A stretch of DNA of 64,000 bases from Bryobacteraceae bacterium (GTDB lineage: Bacteria; Acidobacteriota; Terriglobia; Bryobacterales; Bryobacteraceae). The notes beneath the pieces were generated by a model. The model worked only from the letters and a program-made list of their open reading frames with translations. It did no database searches and was not told where the DNA came from. Position 1 is the first letter of the stretch, and each line of letters starts with the position of its first letter. The stretch lies in NCBI GenBank assembly GCA_026129905.1, contig JAHCHE010000012.1, positions 1-64,000 on the forward strand, in the 5' to 3' direction. The translations under genes were made by a program, and so were the position numbers. This document shows, in pieces, positions 1 to 9,485 of this stretch.

Positions 1-1107
1 TCGCGGGATCCGCGCAAAGTAACGACCCAAGGAGAGCTACGGCGGCATCAGGTCACCGAAATACCGCCGATCCAGCCGCACATCACCGAGTATCAATTGC
101 CCCATGTGGTGTGTGGCCACTGCGGAAAGACCACCCGTGAGCCGCTGCCGGAGGAACTCGCCGGACACTTTGGACCGCAACTGGCGGCGCTGATCGCCTA
201 TTTGACCGTGGTCTGCCGTCTGCCCCGGCGGGTGGTGGAAGCGCTGTTGGCGCAGGTTCTGGGAATCCAGATCAGTTTGGGCAGTACGCAGAAGTGCTGG
301 GAAGAAGCCAGCCAGGCCGTGGCCGTCCCGTGCCAAGAACTGGAACGGCAATTGAGGGATGAGCCGGTACTCAACGCCGATGAGACCGGCTGGCGGACCA
401 ATGGCGCTAAACGCTTCCTGTGGGCCTTCGTCGCGGCGCGTTACGTGGTCTACACGCTGGCGGCCACCCGCAGCAGCGAGGTGCTGATCCGCCTGCTGGG
501 CCCCGTGTTCCAGGGGATCCTGTGCAGCGATCGGTTCAGCGCCTATTTGAAGTATCACCAAGGCAGGGGTCAGTTCTGCTGGGCCCACCTGAAGCGGAAT
601 CTCTTGGGCATCGTGGCGTTCACCAAGTCGACGGCAGTGGAGCGGTTCTGTCGCGACGCGCTGGCGCAGCATGCCCGGCTATTCCGGCTGTGGCACAAGT
701 TCCGCGGCGGGCACATCGATCGCCGCCAACTGTACCTGCGATCGATCCCCATCCAACAGCGGATCTTCGCGTTGGCCGAGCGGCATTTGGACAGCCCGCA
801 CCGCGAGGTCCGCAACCTGGCCTCGGCTCTTTTCTGGTACAACGACCGGTTGTTTACCTTTCTGGACGAAGAAGGCGTTGAGCCGACCAACAATAGCGTG
901 GAACGGGCGCTCCGCACGGGTGTGCAGTGGCGCAAGATTTGCTTCGGCAACCGCAGCGCCGCCGGCGAGTTCGCCACCGCTCGCTTGTTGACCGTCGCCG
1001 AAACTTGTGATCTCCAACAGCGCAACACCCTAACCTATCTCTCGGGGCTGGATGCCGGCTACTTTCTGTACGCGAGCCAAACGGCGCTTCCGACGGCATA
1101 CCGGTGA
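1..1107 (+). CDS. IS66-family transposase (TnpC), 5' part outside window
   Basis: DDE transposase of the IS66 family; it would cut and join the ends of its insertion sequence. The reading frame is open from base 1, so the N-terminus lies outside the window; 368 residues are visible. A zinc-binding CGHCG motif near base 112 is followed by the DDE core: ADETGW near 376, SDRFSAYL near 526 and NNSVERALR near 890, all typical of IS66 TnpC. The stop at 1107 is only 6 bases from the end of the next gene on the opposite strand, leaving no room for an obvious terminal inverted repeat. The element may therefore be a decayed or truncated copy; tnpA/tnpB, if present, lie to the left. Confidence 0.93.
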   Translation, partial: SRDPRKVTTQGELRRHQVTEIPPIQPHITEYQLPHVVCGHCGKTTREPLPEELAGHFGPQLAALIAYLTVVCRLPRRVVEALLAQVLGIQISLGSTQKCWEEASQAVAVPCQELERQLRDEPVLNADETGWRTNGAKRFLWAFVAARYVVYTLAATRSSEVLIRLLGPVFQGILCSDRFSAYLKYHQGRGQFCWAHLKRNLLGIVAFTKSTAVERFCRDALAQHARLFRLWHKFRGGHIDRRQLYLRSIPIQQRIFALAERHLDSPHREVRNLASALFWYNDRLFTFLDEEGVEPTNNSVERALRTGVQWRKICFGNRSAAGEFATARLLTVAETCDLQQRNTLTYLSGLDAGYFLYASQTALPTAYR

Positions 1108-1113
1108 CGATTC

Positions 1114-2004
1114 TCACTGCGATCGGATGGCCGCGGTCAGACATCTCAGAACGGGCGCCAGCTCGTTACACGCGTTCTCGAGTTCGCGCAGTCGTTCCAC
1201 CCCCTTGGGATCCGCCAGTATTTCCCTCAGAATGACGTTCGCTTCCTCCTGGCTCACGCGCAGACCCTGAGCGGCCAACTGCGCCTTCAGAGCGGCGGCG
1301 TTTGTTGCCGCGGCGGATGCCATACCGCGTGCTGCCATCGACGGCGCGTGAAGGCTGCCGACGACAACCGCTACGCGCGCCACTACCTTGGCCAATTGGC
1401 CCAATGTCAGCTCGGGAACTCCTCCGGCGCCCTTTATTACTCTTCCCAGAAAGAACGCCACGTCCTCCGCCGTCACCCCGTTGGGTAGGTTCACCAGGAA
1501 TTCCTTCGCCGATGTCAGCATGAGCCTTCGGAACAACTCGGGGTAACGTCGCCGGACTTCCAGCAATGTCCTGAGCGCCGCCGGCGCCTTCTGGAGCGCG
1601 CTATCGAACTCCTTCTTATGGGCGGAATACAGCAGCCCCACCTTCGCCGCCGTCAATCCGAGCATGCCGTACCACGGCACGAAGATCCCGGTTAGCAGCG
1701 CGATCTCAGCTTTGGCCAAGTGGACCATCGGCATCGCCCGCGCCGCCCCGGCGCTCATCGCGTTGAGGTATTCCCCGCGGACAAACAGCGCGGTCCCCTC
1801 TTCGTAGAGCCGATCGTCCACCGCGTAGTAGACTGTCATCGGGCTTGGATAGACCAGAATCTTCCGGTTGCTGAAGATCGTGCCGGGCCGCAGTTCCACA
1901 TCGCCTAACGAACTGCGAACGGTTATGGTAGGCGCGGTCGGCATGACCTTCGCGATGCATTCCACGGCCTGCCTGCCGGTGGAAAGTAACTTCGGTCCAT
2001 TCAT
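1114..2004 (-). CDS. Conserved protein of unknown function
   Basis: A 296-residue protein I do not recognise. An N-terminal part (about residues 1-90) is followed by a hydrophobic stretch near 100-125 (rich in A, L, I, G with FVPWYGMLGL), suggesting one membrane-associated hairpin, and then an alanine- and leucine-rich helical C-terminal half. No catalytic motif is evident. The ATG at 2004 is chosen over a GTG 54 bases upstream because no ribosome site favours the longer form. The gene converges with the IS66 transposase. An 18-bp palindrome lies about 170 bases upstream and could be its operator. Confidence 0.65.
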   Translation of the reverse strand: MNGPKLLSTGRQAVECIAKVMPTAPTITVRSSLGDVELRPGTIFSNRKILVYPSPMTVYYAVDDRLYEEGTALFVRGEYLNAMSAGAARAMPMVHLAKAEIALLTGIFVPWYGMLGLTAAKVGLLYSAHKKEFDSALQKAPAALRTLLEVRRRYPELFRRLMLTSAKEFLVNLPNGVTAEDVAFFLGRVIKGAGGVPELTLGQLAKVVARVAVVVGSLHAPSMAARGMASAAATNAAALKAQLAAQGLRVSQEEANVILREILADPKGVERLRELENACNELAPVLRCLTAAIRSQ

Positions 2005-2176
2005 CTTGCGTCGCTCCGCTCTGGATTGGAATCCTGCAATCGGAAGTTCAACGTACACGTCTCGCGCCAGGATGGGGGTAGCAACGAGCCTCTTGGCGAG
2101 CCGATTGAAAATAAGAGGTTGGAATCTCCAGGGCTTCGCGGCGAGCGCCCCTTGCGCTCACGAGGTACAACTCAAT

Positions 2177-2194
2177 CGATAGTGCGCACTATCG
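2177..2194. promoter_or_regulatory. Perfect 18-bp palindrome, possible operator
   Basis: CGATAGTGCGCACTATCG is a perfect inverted repeat in the 170-200 bp space between the peroxiredoxin stop and the start of the unknown gene ending at 1114. A further CGATAG half-copy follows at 2199. It could be a dimeric repressor site for the unknown gene or a small hairpin at the end of the peroxiredoxin transcript; there is no following T tract on either strand, so a terminator is less likely. Confidence 0.4.
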
Positions 2195-2227
2195 TTTCCG
2201 ATAGCATATCTGAAGCGGCGGGACCGC

Positions 2228-2671
2228 CTATCTCACCGCCGCCAGCACCTCTTCCACCGGCGGCTTGCCCCGTTTGCCGTACGCGATCGTACCCTGCGGG
2301 TCGATGACGTAGACGGTCCGCTTTACAATCAGCCCCGACGCCTTGTACAGCTTCGCCACGCGCTGGCTGTCGTCCACAAGCAGGGGAAACGGAAACTGGT
2401 GCTTCTCCCGAAAGCCGGCGTGCTTCTCCGCGAGCCCGGGATTGACGCCATACACCACCGCGTTGCGCGCGAGGACCTGCTCCCATTTGTCGCGGAACTC
2501 GCAGAGCTGCTTCGTACACACCGGCGTGTTGTCGCTCGGATAGAAGACCAGCACGACGTTCTTACCGCGCTGCTGGTTGAGGATGAAGACGTTGCCCTTC
2601 TCGTCCCGGCAGATGAACGGCGGCGCCGGCGTGCCCGGCTTCAAAGGTTCGGAAAACAACCATGCGAACAT
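2228..2671 (-). CDS. bcp: Peroxiredoxin, BCP/PrxQ type
   Basis: Thiol peroxidase of the AhpC/TSA superfamily, reducing hydroperoxides in the cytoplasm with electrons from thioredoxin. The 147-residue protein carries the peroxidatic cysteine in NTPVCTKQLC (C52), with the second cysteine C57 five residues later, the spacing used as resolving cysteine in BCP-type atypical two-Cys enzymes. It is divergent from tldD with only 28 bases between the starts, so the two genes may share a control region. Length is normal for the family. Confidence 0.9.
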   Translation of the reverse strand: MFAWLFSEPLKPGTPAPPFICRDEKGNVFILNQQRGKNVVLVFYPSDNTPVCTKQLCEFRDKWEQVLARNAVVYGVNPGLAEKHAGFREKHQFPFPLLVDDSQRVAKLYKASGLIVKRTVYVIDPQGTIAYGKRGKPPVEEVLAAVR

Positions 2672-2699
2672 AGAAGATCGACAACAGAAGAATATACCG

Positions 2700-4151
2700 A
2701 TGAGGGAACTAGCTCTGCAAGCGCTCGACGCCGCCGTCTCGCTCGGCGCCTCCTACGCCGACGTTCGCGTCGCCCACGTCCGAAACCGAGCCCTCTCCAC
2801 CAAGAACGGGCGCGTTGGCCGCGTCGCCGCCGCGGAGTCCACCGGCGCCGGCATTCGCGTGGTGGCCTCCGGCGCCTGGGGCTTCGCCGCCTCCGACGAC
2901 TTGACGCCCGCCGGCCTGAACGCCGCGGCCCGCTTGGCGGTGGACATCGCCCGCGCCGGCGCCGCCGCCGCGCACGCGGAAGTCGTTCTCGCTCCCCAGG
3001 ACGCCCATGTCGCCGAATGGGTCTCGCCCTGCCGCATCGATCCGTTCTCCGTCTCCGTCGAGACGCAGCTCGCCGAACTGCTGCGCGTCGACGCCGGACT
3101 CCGCGCGAATCCCGGCGTCACGCTCGCCGAAGCGTCCATGGAATTCACGCGGGACCACCAGGTCTTTGTCTCCTCTCTCGGCAGCGTCATCGACCAGACC
3201 CGCACGTTGTCCGGCGCCGGCTACACGGCCCACAGCTTTCAGGACGACGAAATCCAGCAGCGCTCCTACCCCAACTCGTTCGGCGGCCAGCACCAGCTCA
3301 AGGGCTATGAACTCATCGAAGAGCTGGGCCTCGCCGACAACGCCGCCCGGGTTGCCGAAGAAGCCGTCGCGCTCCATTACGCTCCGCAGTGCCCCCAGGG
3401 GAGATTCCACCTCATCCTCGGCAGCGGCCAGCTTGCGCTCCAGATTCACGAATCCATCGGCCACCCGATCGAACTCGACCGCGTGCTCGGCTCGGAAGCC
3501 AACTACGCCGGCATGAGCTTCCTGACGCTCGACAAGCTCAACCGCTTGCGTTACGCCTCGGAGATCGTCAACGTCGTCTGCGACGCGCGCCCGGAGCACG
3601 GTCCCGGCCTGGGCACATTCGCCTTCGACGATGAAGGCGTCCCCTCCCAGTGCGCGCCCATTGTCACCGCCGGCCTGTTCACCGGCTATATGACCTCGCG
3701 CGAAACCGCCGCTTCCATCGGGGCCGCGCGATCCAACGGAACCATGCGCGCCAGCGGTTGGAACCGTATTCCGCTCATCCGAATGACCAACGTCAGCCTG
3801 CAGCCCGGCGCGCAGCCGCTCGACGAAGTTTTCGACGTCGATCGCGCCATTTACATGGAAACCAACCGGAGCTGGTCCATCGACGACAAGCGCTACAATT
3901 TCCAGTTCGGCTGCGAGATCGCGTGGGAAATCCGCAATGGCAAGCGCATCCGCATGCTGAAGAATCCCACCTACAGCGGCATCTCGACCGAGTTCTGGAA
4001 TTCCTGCGACGCCATCGCCGGCCCTCGGCACTGGACCCTCTGGGGCGTGCCCAACTGCGGCAAGGGGCAGCCCGAACAGGTCATCGGCACCGGCCACGGC
4101 GCCAGCCCGGCGCGCTTTCGCGACGTCGCGATCGGGGGAGCGTACGCATGA
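2700..4151 (+). CDS. tldD: TldD zinc metalloprotease
   Basis: Catalytic subunit of the TldD/TldE (PmbA) protease, which degrades unfolded peptides and matures some ribosomal peptides. The metal-binding HExxxH is present as HESIGH (H250, E251, H255), followed by IELDR as in TldD. The protein is 483 residues, normal length. The frame is open further upstream, but the ATG at 2700 is the first that gives the conserved N-terminus and avoids the divergent peroxiredoxin. It overlaps the next gene by ATGA (4148-4151), so translational coupling with its partner is expected. Confidence 0.95.
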   Translation: MRELALQALDAAVSLGASYADVRVAHVRNRALSTKNGRVGRVAAAESTGAGIRVVASGAWGFAASDDLTPAGLNAAARLAVDIARAGAAAAHAEVVLAPQDAHVAEWVSPCRIDPFSVSVETQLAELLRVDAGLRANPGVTLAEASMEFTRDHQVFVSSLGSVIDQTRTLSGAGYTAHSFQDDEIQQRSYPNSFGGQHQLKGYELIEELGLADNAARVAEEAVALHYAPQCPQGRFHLILGSGQLALQIHESIGHPIELDRVLGSEANYAGMSFLTLDKLNRLRYASEIVNVVCDARPEHGPGLGTFAFDDEGVPSQCAPIVTAGLFTGYMTSRETAASIGAARSNGTMRASGWNRIPLIRMTNVSLQPGAQPLDEVFDVDRAIYMETNRSWSIDDKRYNFQFGCEIAWEIRNGKRIRMLKNPTYSGISTEFWNSCDAIAGPRHWTLWGVPNCGKGQPEQVIGTGHGASPARFRDVAIGGAYA

Positions 4152-5506
4152 ACCGGTCCGAGTTGCTCACCCAGGAATGTTGTCACGATGTCTTCGAACA
4201 GGCCCTCCGCGCCGCCCGCGCCCGCGGCGTGCCCGACTTCGAAGTCACCTTGCGCGCGCACGCCGCCGCCCTCACCCGCTTCGCCAATAACGTCATCCAT
4301 CAGAACGTGGCCGAGTCCATGGTGGAACTCGAGGTTCGGCCCGTTATTGGGCAGCGCACCGCCCGCGCCGCCACGAACCGGCTGGATCGGGGGTCGATCG
4401 AATCGCTCGTCGAGCAGGCCATCGCCCTCGCGCGCGCCATGGAACCGGACCCCGCCCTGCCGCCGCTGGCGGAACACGCTCCGATCGCCGCCGTGAACCG
4501 CTACTTCGATTCCACCGCGCGCTGTTCGCCCGCCGGCCGCGCCGCCTGCGTGGCAGAAGCCATCGGCGCCGTGCGCGAGGCCGGCCACACCGCGGCGGGC
4601 ATCTACTCGACCGGCGAATCCGTCGAAGCGCTCCTGAACTCCAACGGCGCTTTCGCGTTTCACGGCCAAACGATGGCCGTGTTTTCCATTACCGCCCTCG
4701 GCGAAACCAGTTCCGGCTGGGCCAAGGGCAGTGCCCCGGACCGGAACGCGCTTGACCCGGTAGGACTGGCTCGACGGGCGGCGGTAAAGGCGACGAAATC
4801 CGCGCGGCCGCGCGAGGTCCCGCCGGGCCGCTATGCCGTTGTCCTCGAGCCGTCCGCCGTGCTCGATCTCACCGGCAGCCTGTTCGCCGACTTCAGCGCC
4901 ACTTCGATCGAGGATCGCCGCAGTTTTCTCACCGGCCGGATGGGAGCGCAACTGTTCGGCGCCAACATCACCATCGTGGACGATGTCTTCCACCCCCTCC
5001 AGGACGGCGCTCCGTTCGACGGCGAGGGCGCGCCGCGAATGCCGTTGACGCTGGTGGATGGCGGCGCGCCGAAGGAAATCGCCTACTCCCGCCGCGCCGC
5101 ATTGCGGGCCCGCGTCGCCCCGACCGGTCACGGCTTTCCGCTTCCCAACGAAGCGGGTGAGGCGCCGCAGAACGTCGTTTTCCAAGGAGGCGACGCCACC
5201 CTGGATGGGATGATCGCTTCAACGCCGCGGGGTATTCTCGTTAGCAGGCTCTGGTACATCCGCGAGGTGGATCCCTACGAGAAGATCATGACCGGGATGA
5301 CGCGCGACGGAACCTTCCTGGTCGAGAACGGCGAGATCGTCGCCGGCCTCAGGAATTTCCGCTTCAACCAGGGGCTGATCGACCTGCTCCGCAACGTGGA
5401 GTCCATGTCGCCGTCGGTCCGCGCCTCCGGCGAAGAAAGCGCCGACATGGTGGTACCCGCCATGAAGGCCGGCGATTTTCACTTCACGGAGCTGACGCGG
5501 TTCTGA
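4148..5506 (+). CDS. pmbA: PmbA/TldE, partner subunit of TldD
   Basis: The 452-residue PmbA/TldE homologue lacks the HExxxH motif, as expected for the non-catalytic half of the TldD/TldE heterodimer that closes the proteolytic chamber. It begins with an ATG overlapping the tldD stop by four bases. Family features include the C-terminal VENGEIVAGLRNFRFNQ segment. An in-frame extension upstream of 4148 is antisense-like coding noise inside tldD and was discarded. Confidence 0.93.
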   Translation: MNRSELLTQECCHDVFEQALRAARARGVPDFEVTLRAHAAALTRFANNVIHQNVAESMVELEVRPVIGQRTARAATNRLDRGSIESLVEQAIALARAMEPDPALPPLAEHAPIAAVNRYFDSTARCSPAGRAACVAEAIGAVREAGHTAAGIYSTGESVEALLNSNGAFAFHGQTMAVFSITALGETSSGWAKGSAPDRNALDPVGLARRAAVKATKSARPREVPPGRYAVVLEPSAVLDLTGSLFADFSATSIEDRRSFLTGRMGAQLFGANITIVDDVFHPLQDGAPFDGEGAPRMPLTLVDGGAPKEIAYSRRAALRARVAPTGHGFPLPNEAGEAPQNVVFQGGDATLDGMIASTPRGILVSRLWYIREVDPYEKIMTGMTRDGTFLVENGEIVAGLRNFRFNQGLIDLLRNVESMSPSVRASGEESADMVVPAMKAGDFHFTELTRF

Positions 5507-5524
5507 GCCGGACAGCCGGCCCGT

Positions 5525-6646
5525 CTAGCGCCCGCGCGCCACCAGCACGGTGAGGTCGTCCTCCTGGCCATAGCCGGAAAACTCCGCCACCGCCTCGACA
5601 ACCTTCGCCGGAACTTCCGTCACCGGAGTGGAGGCCGCCGCTCGGAGAACGTTCACCAGCCGCGTCGCGCCGAACTGCTCCTGGTCGGCGCGCCGGGCTT
5701 CCACCACGCCGTCGGAAACCGCCGCGAACAGGTCGCCCGCGCCAATCCTGGCGCTGTCTTCGTCGCAACGAAATGCGGCGAATGCGCCGAGCACCGTGGC
5801 CGTCGGCTCGAGACGCTCCAGGCCGCCTCCCGAGCGCAGGAGCACGGGCGGGGTGTGCCCGCAGTTGACGTAGCGCAATTCTCTTGTCTGATCGTCGTAG
5901 ATGCCGAGGAACACCGTGGCGAAATGCTCCGGCTCGGTGGACTGGTAAAACAGCAGGTTTACTTCGCGCATCATCGGAGGCAGCCGGAGCGGCTGCGGCG
6001 TCAGAAACCGGCTGCGCAGCGTGGCTTGCAGGTGCGCCATCAACAGGGCTGCCGGGACGCCTTTGCCGGAAACATCGGCCAGTACCAACAGCGTCTGTCC
6101 GCCGCCCAAGTCGAGGAGATCGTAGTAATCGCCGCCGACCTCCCCGGCCTGCACGCAGCGCGCCGAGTATTCGAGAGTGGACGACTGGGCGTACTGCCTC
6201 GGCAGGAGCCTTTGCTGGACGCGCCGGGCGATGTTGAGGTCCGTTAGCCGGGCATGCGATGCCGGGCTGGGCCGCACGGGTTCGGCATGCTTGCGGATCG
6301 TCGCGAGAAGCTTCGCGTTGTCCCAGGGCTTCATCACGAAATCGGCGGCGCCTCGCCGCATCGCCTCCACCGCCAGTTCAATGCTGCCCCAGGCGGTCAT
6401 CACAACCACCGCGGGCCGAGTCTCCATCTGCTGAAGCTTGGCCAGCAGATCGAGGCCTTCTTCCCCGGATGTCGTATCCCGGGCGTAATTGAGATCCATC
6501 AGCAGCAGGTCGAACGAATCGAGTTCGAGCGACGACAGGATTGCCCCAGGCGAGTTGACGCACCGGGCCTCGAACCCGTCGCTCTTGAGCAGCAGGCGAA
6601 GCGCGGCAAGCACGTCCGGCTGATCGTCGGCGACCAGGACTTTCAT
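5525..6646 (-). CDS. Response regulator fused to SpoIIE/RsbU-type PP2C phosphatase
   Basis: A 373-residue two-domain protein. Residues 1-120 form a CheY-like receiver with acidic D7/D8, phospho-acceptor D51 (LLLMDLN), the VVMTAW threonine and the MKPW lysine. A linker leads to a PP2C phosphatase of the SpoIIE class with GEVGGDYYD and DVSGKGVPAALLM metal-binding motifs and a C-terminal EDDLTVLV aspartate pair. Such proteins normally dephosphorylate anti-anti-sigma factors in partner-switching stress pathways. The ATG at 6646 (MKVLVADD) is preferred to a start 48 bases upstream. No sensor kinase or anti-sigma partner is adjacent. Confidence 0.9.
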   Translation of the reverse strand: MKVLVADDQPDVLAALRLLLKSDGFEARCVNSPGAILSSLELDSFDLLLMDLNYARDTTSGEEGLDLLAKLQQMETRPAVVVMTAWGSIELAVEAMRRGAADFVMKPWDNAKLLATIRKHAEPVRPSPASHARLTDLNIARRVQQRLLPRQYAQSSTLEYSARCVQAGEVGGDYYDLLDLGGGQTLLVLADVSGKGVPAALLMAHLQATLRSRFLTPQPLRLPPMMREVNLLFYQSTEPEHFATVFLGIYDDQTRELRYVNCGHTPPVLLRSGGGLERLEPTATVLGAFAAFRCDEDSARIGAGDLFAAVSDGVVEARRADQEQFGATRLVNVLRAAASTPVTEVPAKVVEAVAEFSGYGQEDDLTVLVARGR

Positions 6647-6816
6647 GTTTCCGGATCTACCGTGTTGCAGGCGGCGTGCCAACCCGCGGGCCATGGCGGA
6701 TCAGCGACTTATGGGCATATTCGTGGCGCCTGCCAGGCGAGCGCCGTCCCTATTCGGCGACGCTGTGTCCCACAATCGGACACGCCTCGCAACAACGCTC
6801 CGCGCGCCGGACCGGA

Positions 6817-7737
6817 CTAGACGGCGGTCAACCACTCCGGGTGCTTGCCGCCGCCCGACTCGATCACGGCCGTGAATGCCTTCTGGAGACGCTTGGTCAC
6901 CGGTCCCCGCGAGCCGCCGCCGACCGCGATGCGGTCCACCGACCGAATCGGGCAGATCTCGGTAGCCGTCCCCGAGAAGAACAGCTCGTCGGCCAGGTAG
7001 AGCATCTCGCGGGGAAGGTTTTGCTCCACCACCTCGATGCCGCTGTCTCCCGCCAGCGCCAGAACCGTGTCGCGCGTAATGCCCGGCAGCACCGAGGCGC
7101 TCAGTGGAGGCGTGATGACCCTGCCGTCGCGGACGGCGAAGATATTCTGGCCGCTGCCTTCGGAGACGTACCCTTCCGGATCGAGGGCGATACCTTCCGT
7201 GTATCCGTTCTGGACCGCCTCCATCAGGATGAGCTGCGAGTTCATGTAGTTCGCCGCGGCCTTGGCCATCGCGGGCAGCGTGTTGGCCGCCATCCGCGCC
7301 CACGACGACACGCAGACGTCCACGCCTTTCTCGAGCGATTCCGGACCCAGGTACTTGCCCCAGGGCCAGCAGGCGATGTACGCCTCGATCGGGCAGTTGA
7401 ACGGCAGCACGTGCAGGTCCCCGTAGCCTCGGAAAACCACCGGCCGCAGGTAACACGACTTCATCTCGTTCGCCCGAACTACCAGGCGCAGGGCCTCGAC
7501 GAACTCCTCCTGCGAGACGCCGAGGTTGTCCATTCTGTACAACCGGGCCGAGTCGTACAGCCGGCGCACGTGCTCGCGGGCCCGGAAGATAGCGGGGCCG
7601 GCGGCGGTTTCGTAGCAGCGGATGCCCTCAAACACGCTACTGCCGTAGTGCAGAGCGTGGCAGAGCACGTGAACCCGGGCGTCGGCCCAATCGACCAGGT
7701 TGCCGTTGTGCCAGATCCTGGCGGTCGCTTGAATCAT
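6817..7737 (-). CDS. ilvE: Branched-chain amino acid aminotransferase
   Basis: PLP-dependent class IV transaminase that interconverts branched-chain amino acids and their 2-oxoacids. At 306 residues it has normal length. The Schiff-base lysine is K159 (PAMAKAAANYMNS), and YGSSVFEGIR, YLRPVVFRGYG and the ELFFSGTATEI phosphate-binding loop are typical of IlvE. Its start overlaps the stop of the upstream DUF4091 lipoprotein gene by four bases, so both are probably on one transcript, although no metabolic link is obvious. Confidence 0.95.
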   Translation of the reverse strand: MIQATARIWHNGNLVDWADARVHVLCHALHYGSSVFEGIRCYETAAGPAIFRAREHVRRLYDSARLYRMDNLGVSQEEFVEALRLVVRANEMKSCYLRPVVFRGYGDLHVLPFNCPIEAYIACWPWGKYLGPESLEKGVDVCVSSWARMAANTLPAMAKAAANYMNSQLILMEAVQNGYTEGIALDPEGYVSEGSGQNIFAVRDGRVITPPLSASVLPGITRDTVLALAGDSGIEVVEQNLPREMLYLADELFFSGTATEICPIRSVDRIAVGGGSRGPVTKRLQKAFTAVIESGGGKHPEWLTAV

Positions 7738-9467
7738 TTTATTCCCTGGGAGATCCTGCTAGCCTTCGTTTCCGACAGGGCGACGAGCAGTTTACGATGA
7801 ATTTGACGGAAAGTCTTTTCGTCCCGCACATAATCCGTGAAGGATTTCACCGTTTCCGCTGCGATTTCGTCCGCCTTCGCCTCGTCGTACCTGGCGAGTT
7901 CCGTCAGCAGGCCGAAATCCTCGATTCCTTCCCGCATCTGTTCCAGCCGGATGGAACTGTAGAACGAGCGCCCCAGGCGGTCCGGATAGGTGATGTAGGC
8001 GTCGCCGGGCGGCAGATACGTACGGCCTTCGTTGATCACCGGCTGCGTGTCCAGCAGCGGCGCGGGTCCCCAGAAATTGCCGCCCCAATGCAGGAAGCCC
8101 TTGAAGTCGTGCTTGTAGTTGATCCAGTGCAGCAGGCGGACCTTCAGCAGCGAGTAGTCGATAAAGCGGTTGGGGTACTTGCCGCGGGGCGCAAGGCAGG
8201 TGTAGAACCACACTTCCCCGCCGCGCCGGACGTGCGCTTCCATCTCCGGAAGTTTATCGTCGAAACTGCCCAGCAGCGGAACCCAGATATCCACGGTCTT
8301 TTCCATGAACGCCAGGTCTTGTTTCGCGCCGACGGGCTCGATGGTCCGGACGCCCGGAAGGTATTTGCGGACCAGTTCGGCGGTCTGAACAAAATCGGCG
8401 CGCTCCCATTCGTTGGGTTCGTCGAGGATGCCCTGGAGGTAGTCGTTGGACCAGCCGCGGCGTTGGAGAACCTCGCGCAGCGCCGGCAGGAACGTGTTGA
8501 GGAACTGCTGGGCCCTTGGGTCCTTGAACGGCACTTCCTGGAGCGCCGCCTTGCCGTTGTCGTTGATCCAGGCGGGGACCATCATCGTGGCGTCGCGGCG
8601 CCGCTGTCTCTCGAGCAGATTGCCCCCTTCGATCGGCCCGGGCACCCCGGCCGCCTTGAAGGTCTCGACGAAGCGCTCGAAATTCTCCAGGTTGTAGCGC
8701 ACCTGCCCCCCGACGATGTCGGCTTTGGCAAGCTGGACGGGATCGGCGCCGATCGACGTCTGATAATAGCGGGCCATGAACCCGGCCATGTTCCGGATCA
8801 GGTCCCACCAGCAGTCCGAGTATTGCGAGCAGCCGTAGAACTGCTGGAGGTGCCGGTCCGAGAGGTTGAAGTAATTCGTAATGCGGAGCGGAATCGGCGA
8901 GGGGACGGTGGCCTCGCGCACGATCAGCCGAAACGGCGCGGCCGCGAAAGGCTCCGTTCCCTGCCGGAGCCGGATCCGCCCCCGGTAGACTCCAGGCGCC
9001 TGTCCGGCCGGCACCTGAATCGTAATCCAGATCGAGGTCGTCCGGTCTTTCTTGAGAGTGATCGGAAATTCGTGGAATATCACGTCCGGAAACAGCGCCG
9101 GGGCCTCGCGCACGAGTTCCTCCCGAGGCGTGTTCGCCGTATTCGTCGTGACGACGACGTGGTCCACCCATCGGACGGCGATGGTGTCGATTGGCACGCC
9201 CGGACCCGACAGCGCGTGAACGTCCACGTACAGATCGCCGACCGGCGCGTCGGACCGCATCGCGAGCTGAATGCTCACGTTCGAGTTCCGCGCGGCGTCG
9301 AAATCGGCTTCCGCGAGCTCATTCGAGCCCGCCGCATCGTCGGGAAACACTTTTACGAGCGAATCGACGAACCAGTATTCCAGCCCGGACTTCCGCCCGC
9401 AGCCGGTGGCGAGAACCAGCGCGATCAGCAGTCCGCCGGCCACGATGTTTCGTTTGGAAATCTGCAT
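7734..9467 (-). CDS. DUF4091 lipoprotein, glycoside hydrolase-like (copy 1)
   Basis: A 577-residue exported protein with a signal ending in LATGC, a plausible lipobox, so probably membrane-anchored. The N-terminal half is beta-rich; the C-terminal half has the DUF4091 signature FLHWGGNFWGP and RLEQMREGIEDFGLL, found in proteins with a TIM-barrel glycosidase-like fold. Substrate is unknown. It is closely related over its whole length to the gene immediately upstream (9486-11177), indicating tandem duplication. It is translationally coupled to ilvE. Confidence 0.85.
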   Translation of the reverse strand: MQISKRNIVAGGLLIALVLATGCGRKSGLEYWFVDSLVKVFPDDAAGSNELAEADFDAARNSNVSIQLAMRSDAPVGDLYVDVHALSGPGVPIDTIAVRWVDHVVVTTNTANTPREELVREAPALFPDVIFHEFPITLKKDRTTSIWITIQVPAGQAPGVYRGRIRLRQGTEPFAAAPFRLIVREATVPSPIPLRITNYFNLSDRHLQQFYGCSQYSDCWWDLIRNMAGFMARYYQTSIGADPVQLAKADIVGGQVRYNLENFERFVETFKAAGVPGPIEGGNLLERQRRRDATMMVPAWINDNGKAALQEVPFKDPRAQQFLNTFLPALREVLQRRGWSNDYLQGILDEPNEWERADFVQTAELVRKYLPGVRTIEPVGAKQDLAFMEKTVDIWVPLLGSFDDKLPEMEAHVRRGGEVWFYTCLAPRGKYPNRFIDYSLLKVRLLHWINYKHDFKGFLHWGGNFWGPAPLLDTQPVINEGRTYLPPGDAYITYPDRLGRSFYSSIRLEQMREGIEDFGLLTELARYDEAKADEIAAETVKSFTDYVRDEKTFRQIHRKLLVALSETKASRISQGIK

Positions 9468-9485
9468 TGTCCGTTCTCCTTTGCG

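Noticed and set aside
1-1107. A complete IS66 element
   Set aside because: The transposase is cut by the window edge and no tnpA, tnpB or terminal inverted repeat can be seen.
2709-4097. Long minus-strand open frame antisense to tldD
   Set aside because: Glycine- and aspartate-rich low-complexity translation without domains; tldD on the other strand is a fully conserved gene. Typical of high-GC DNA.
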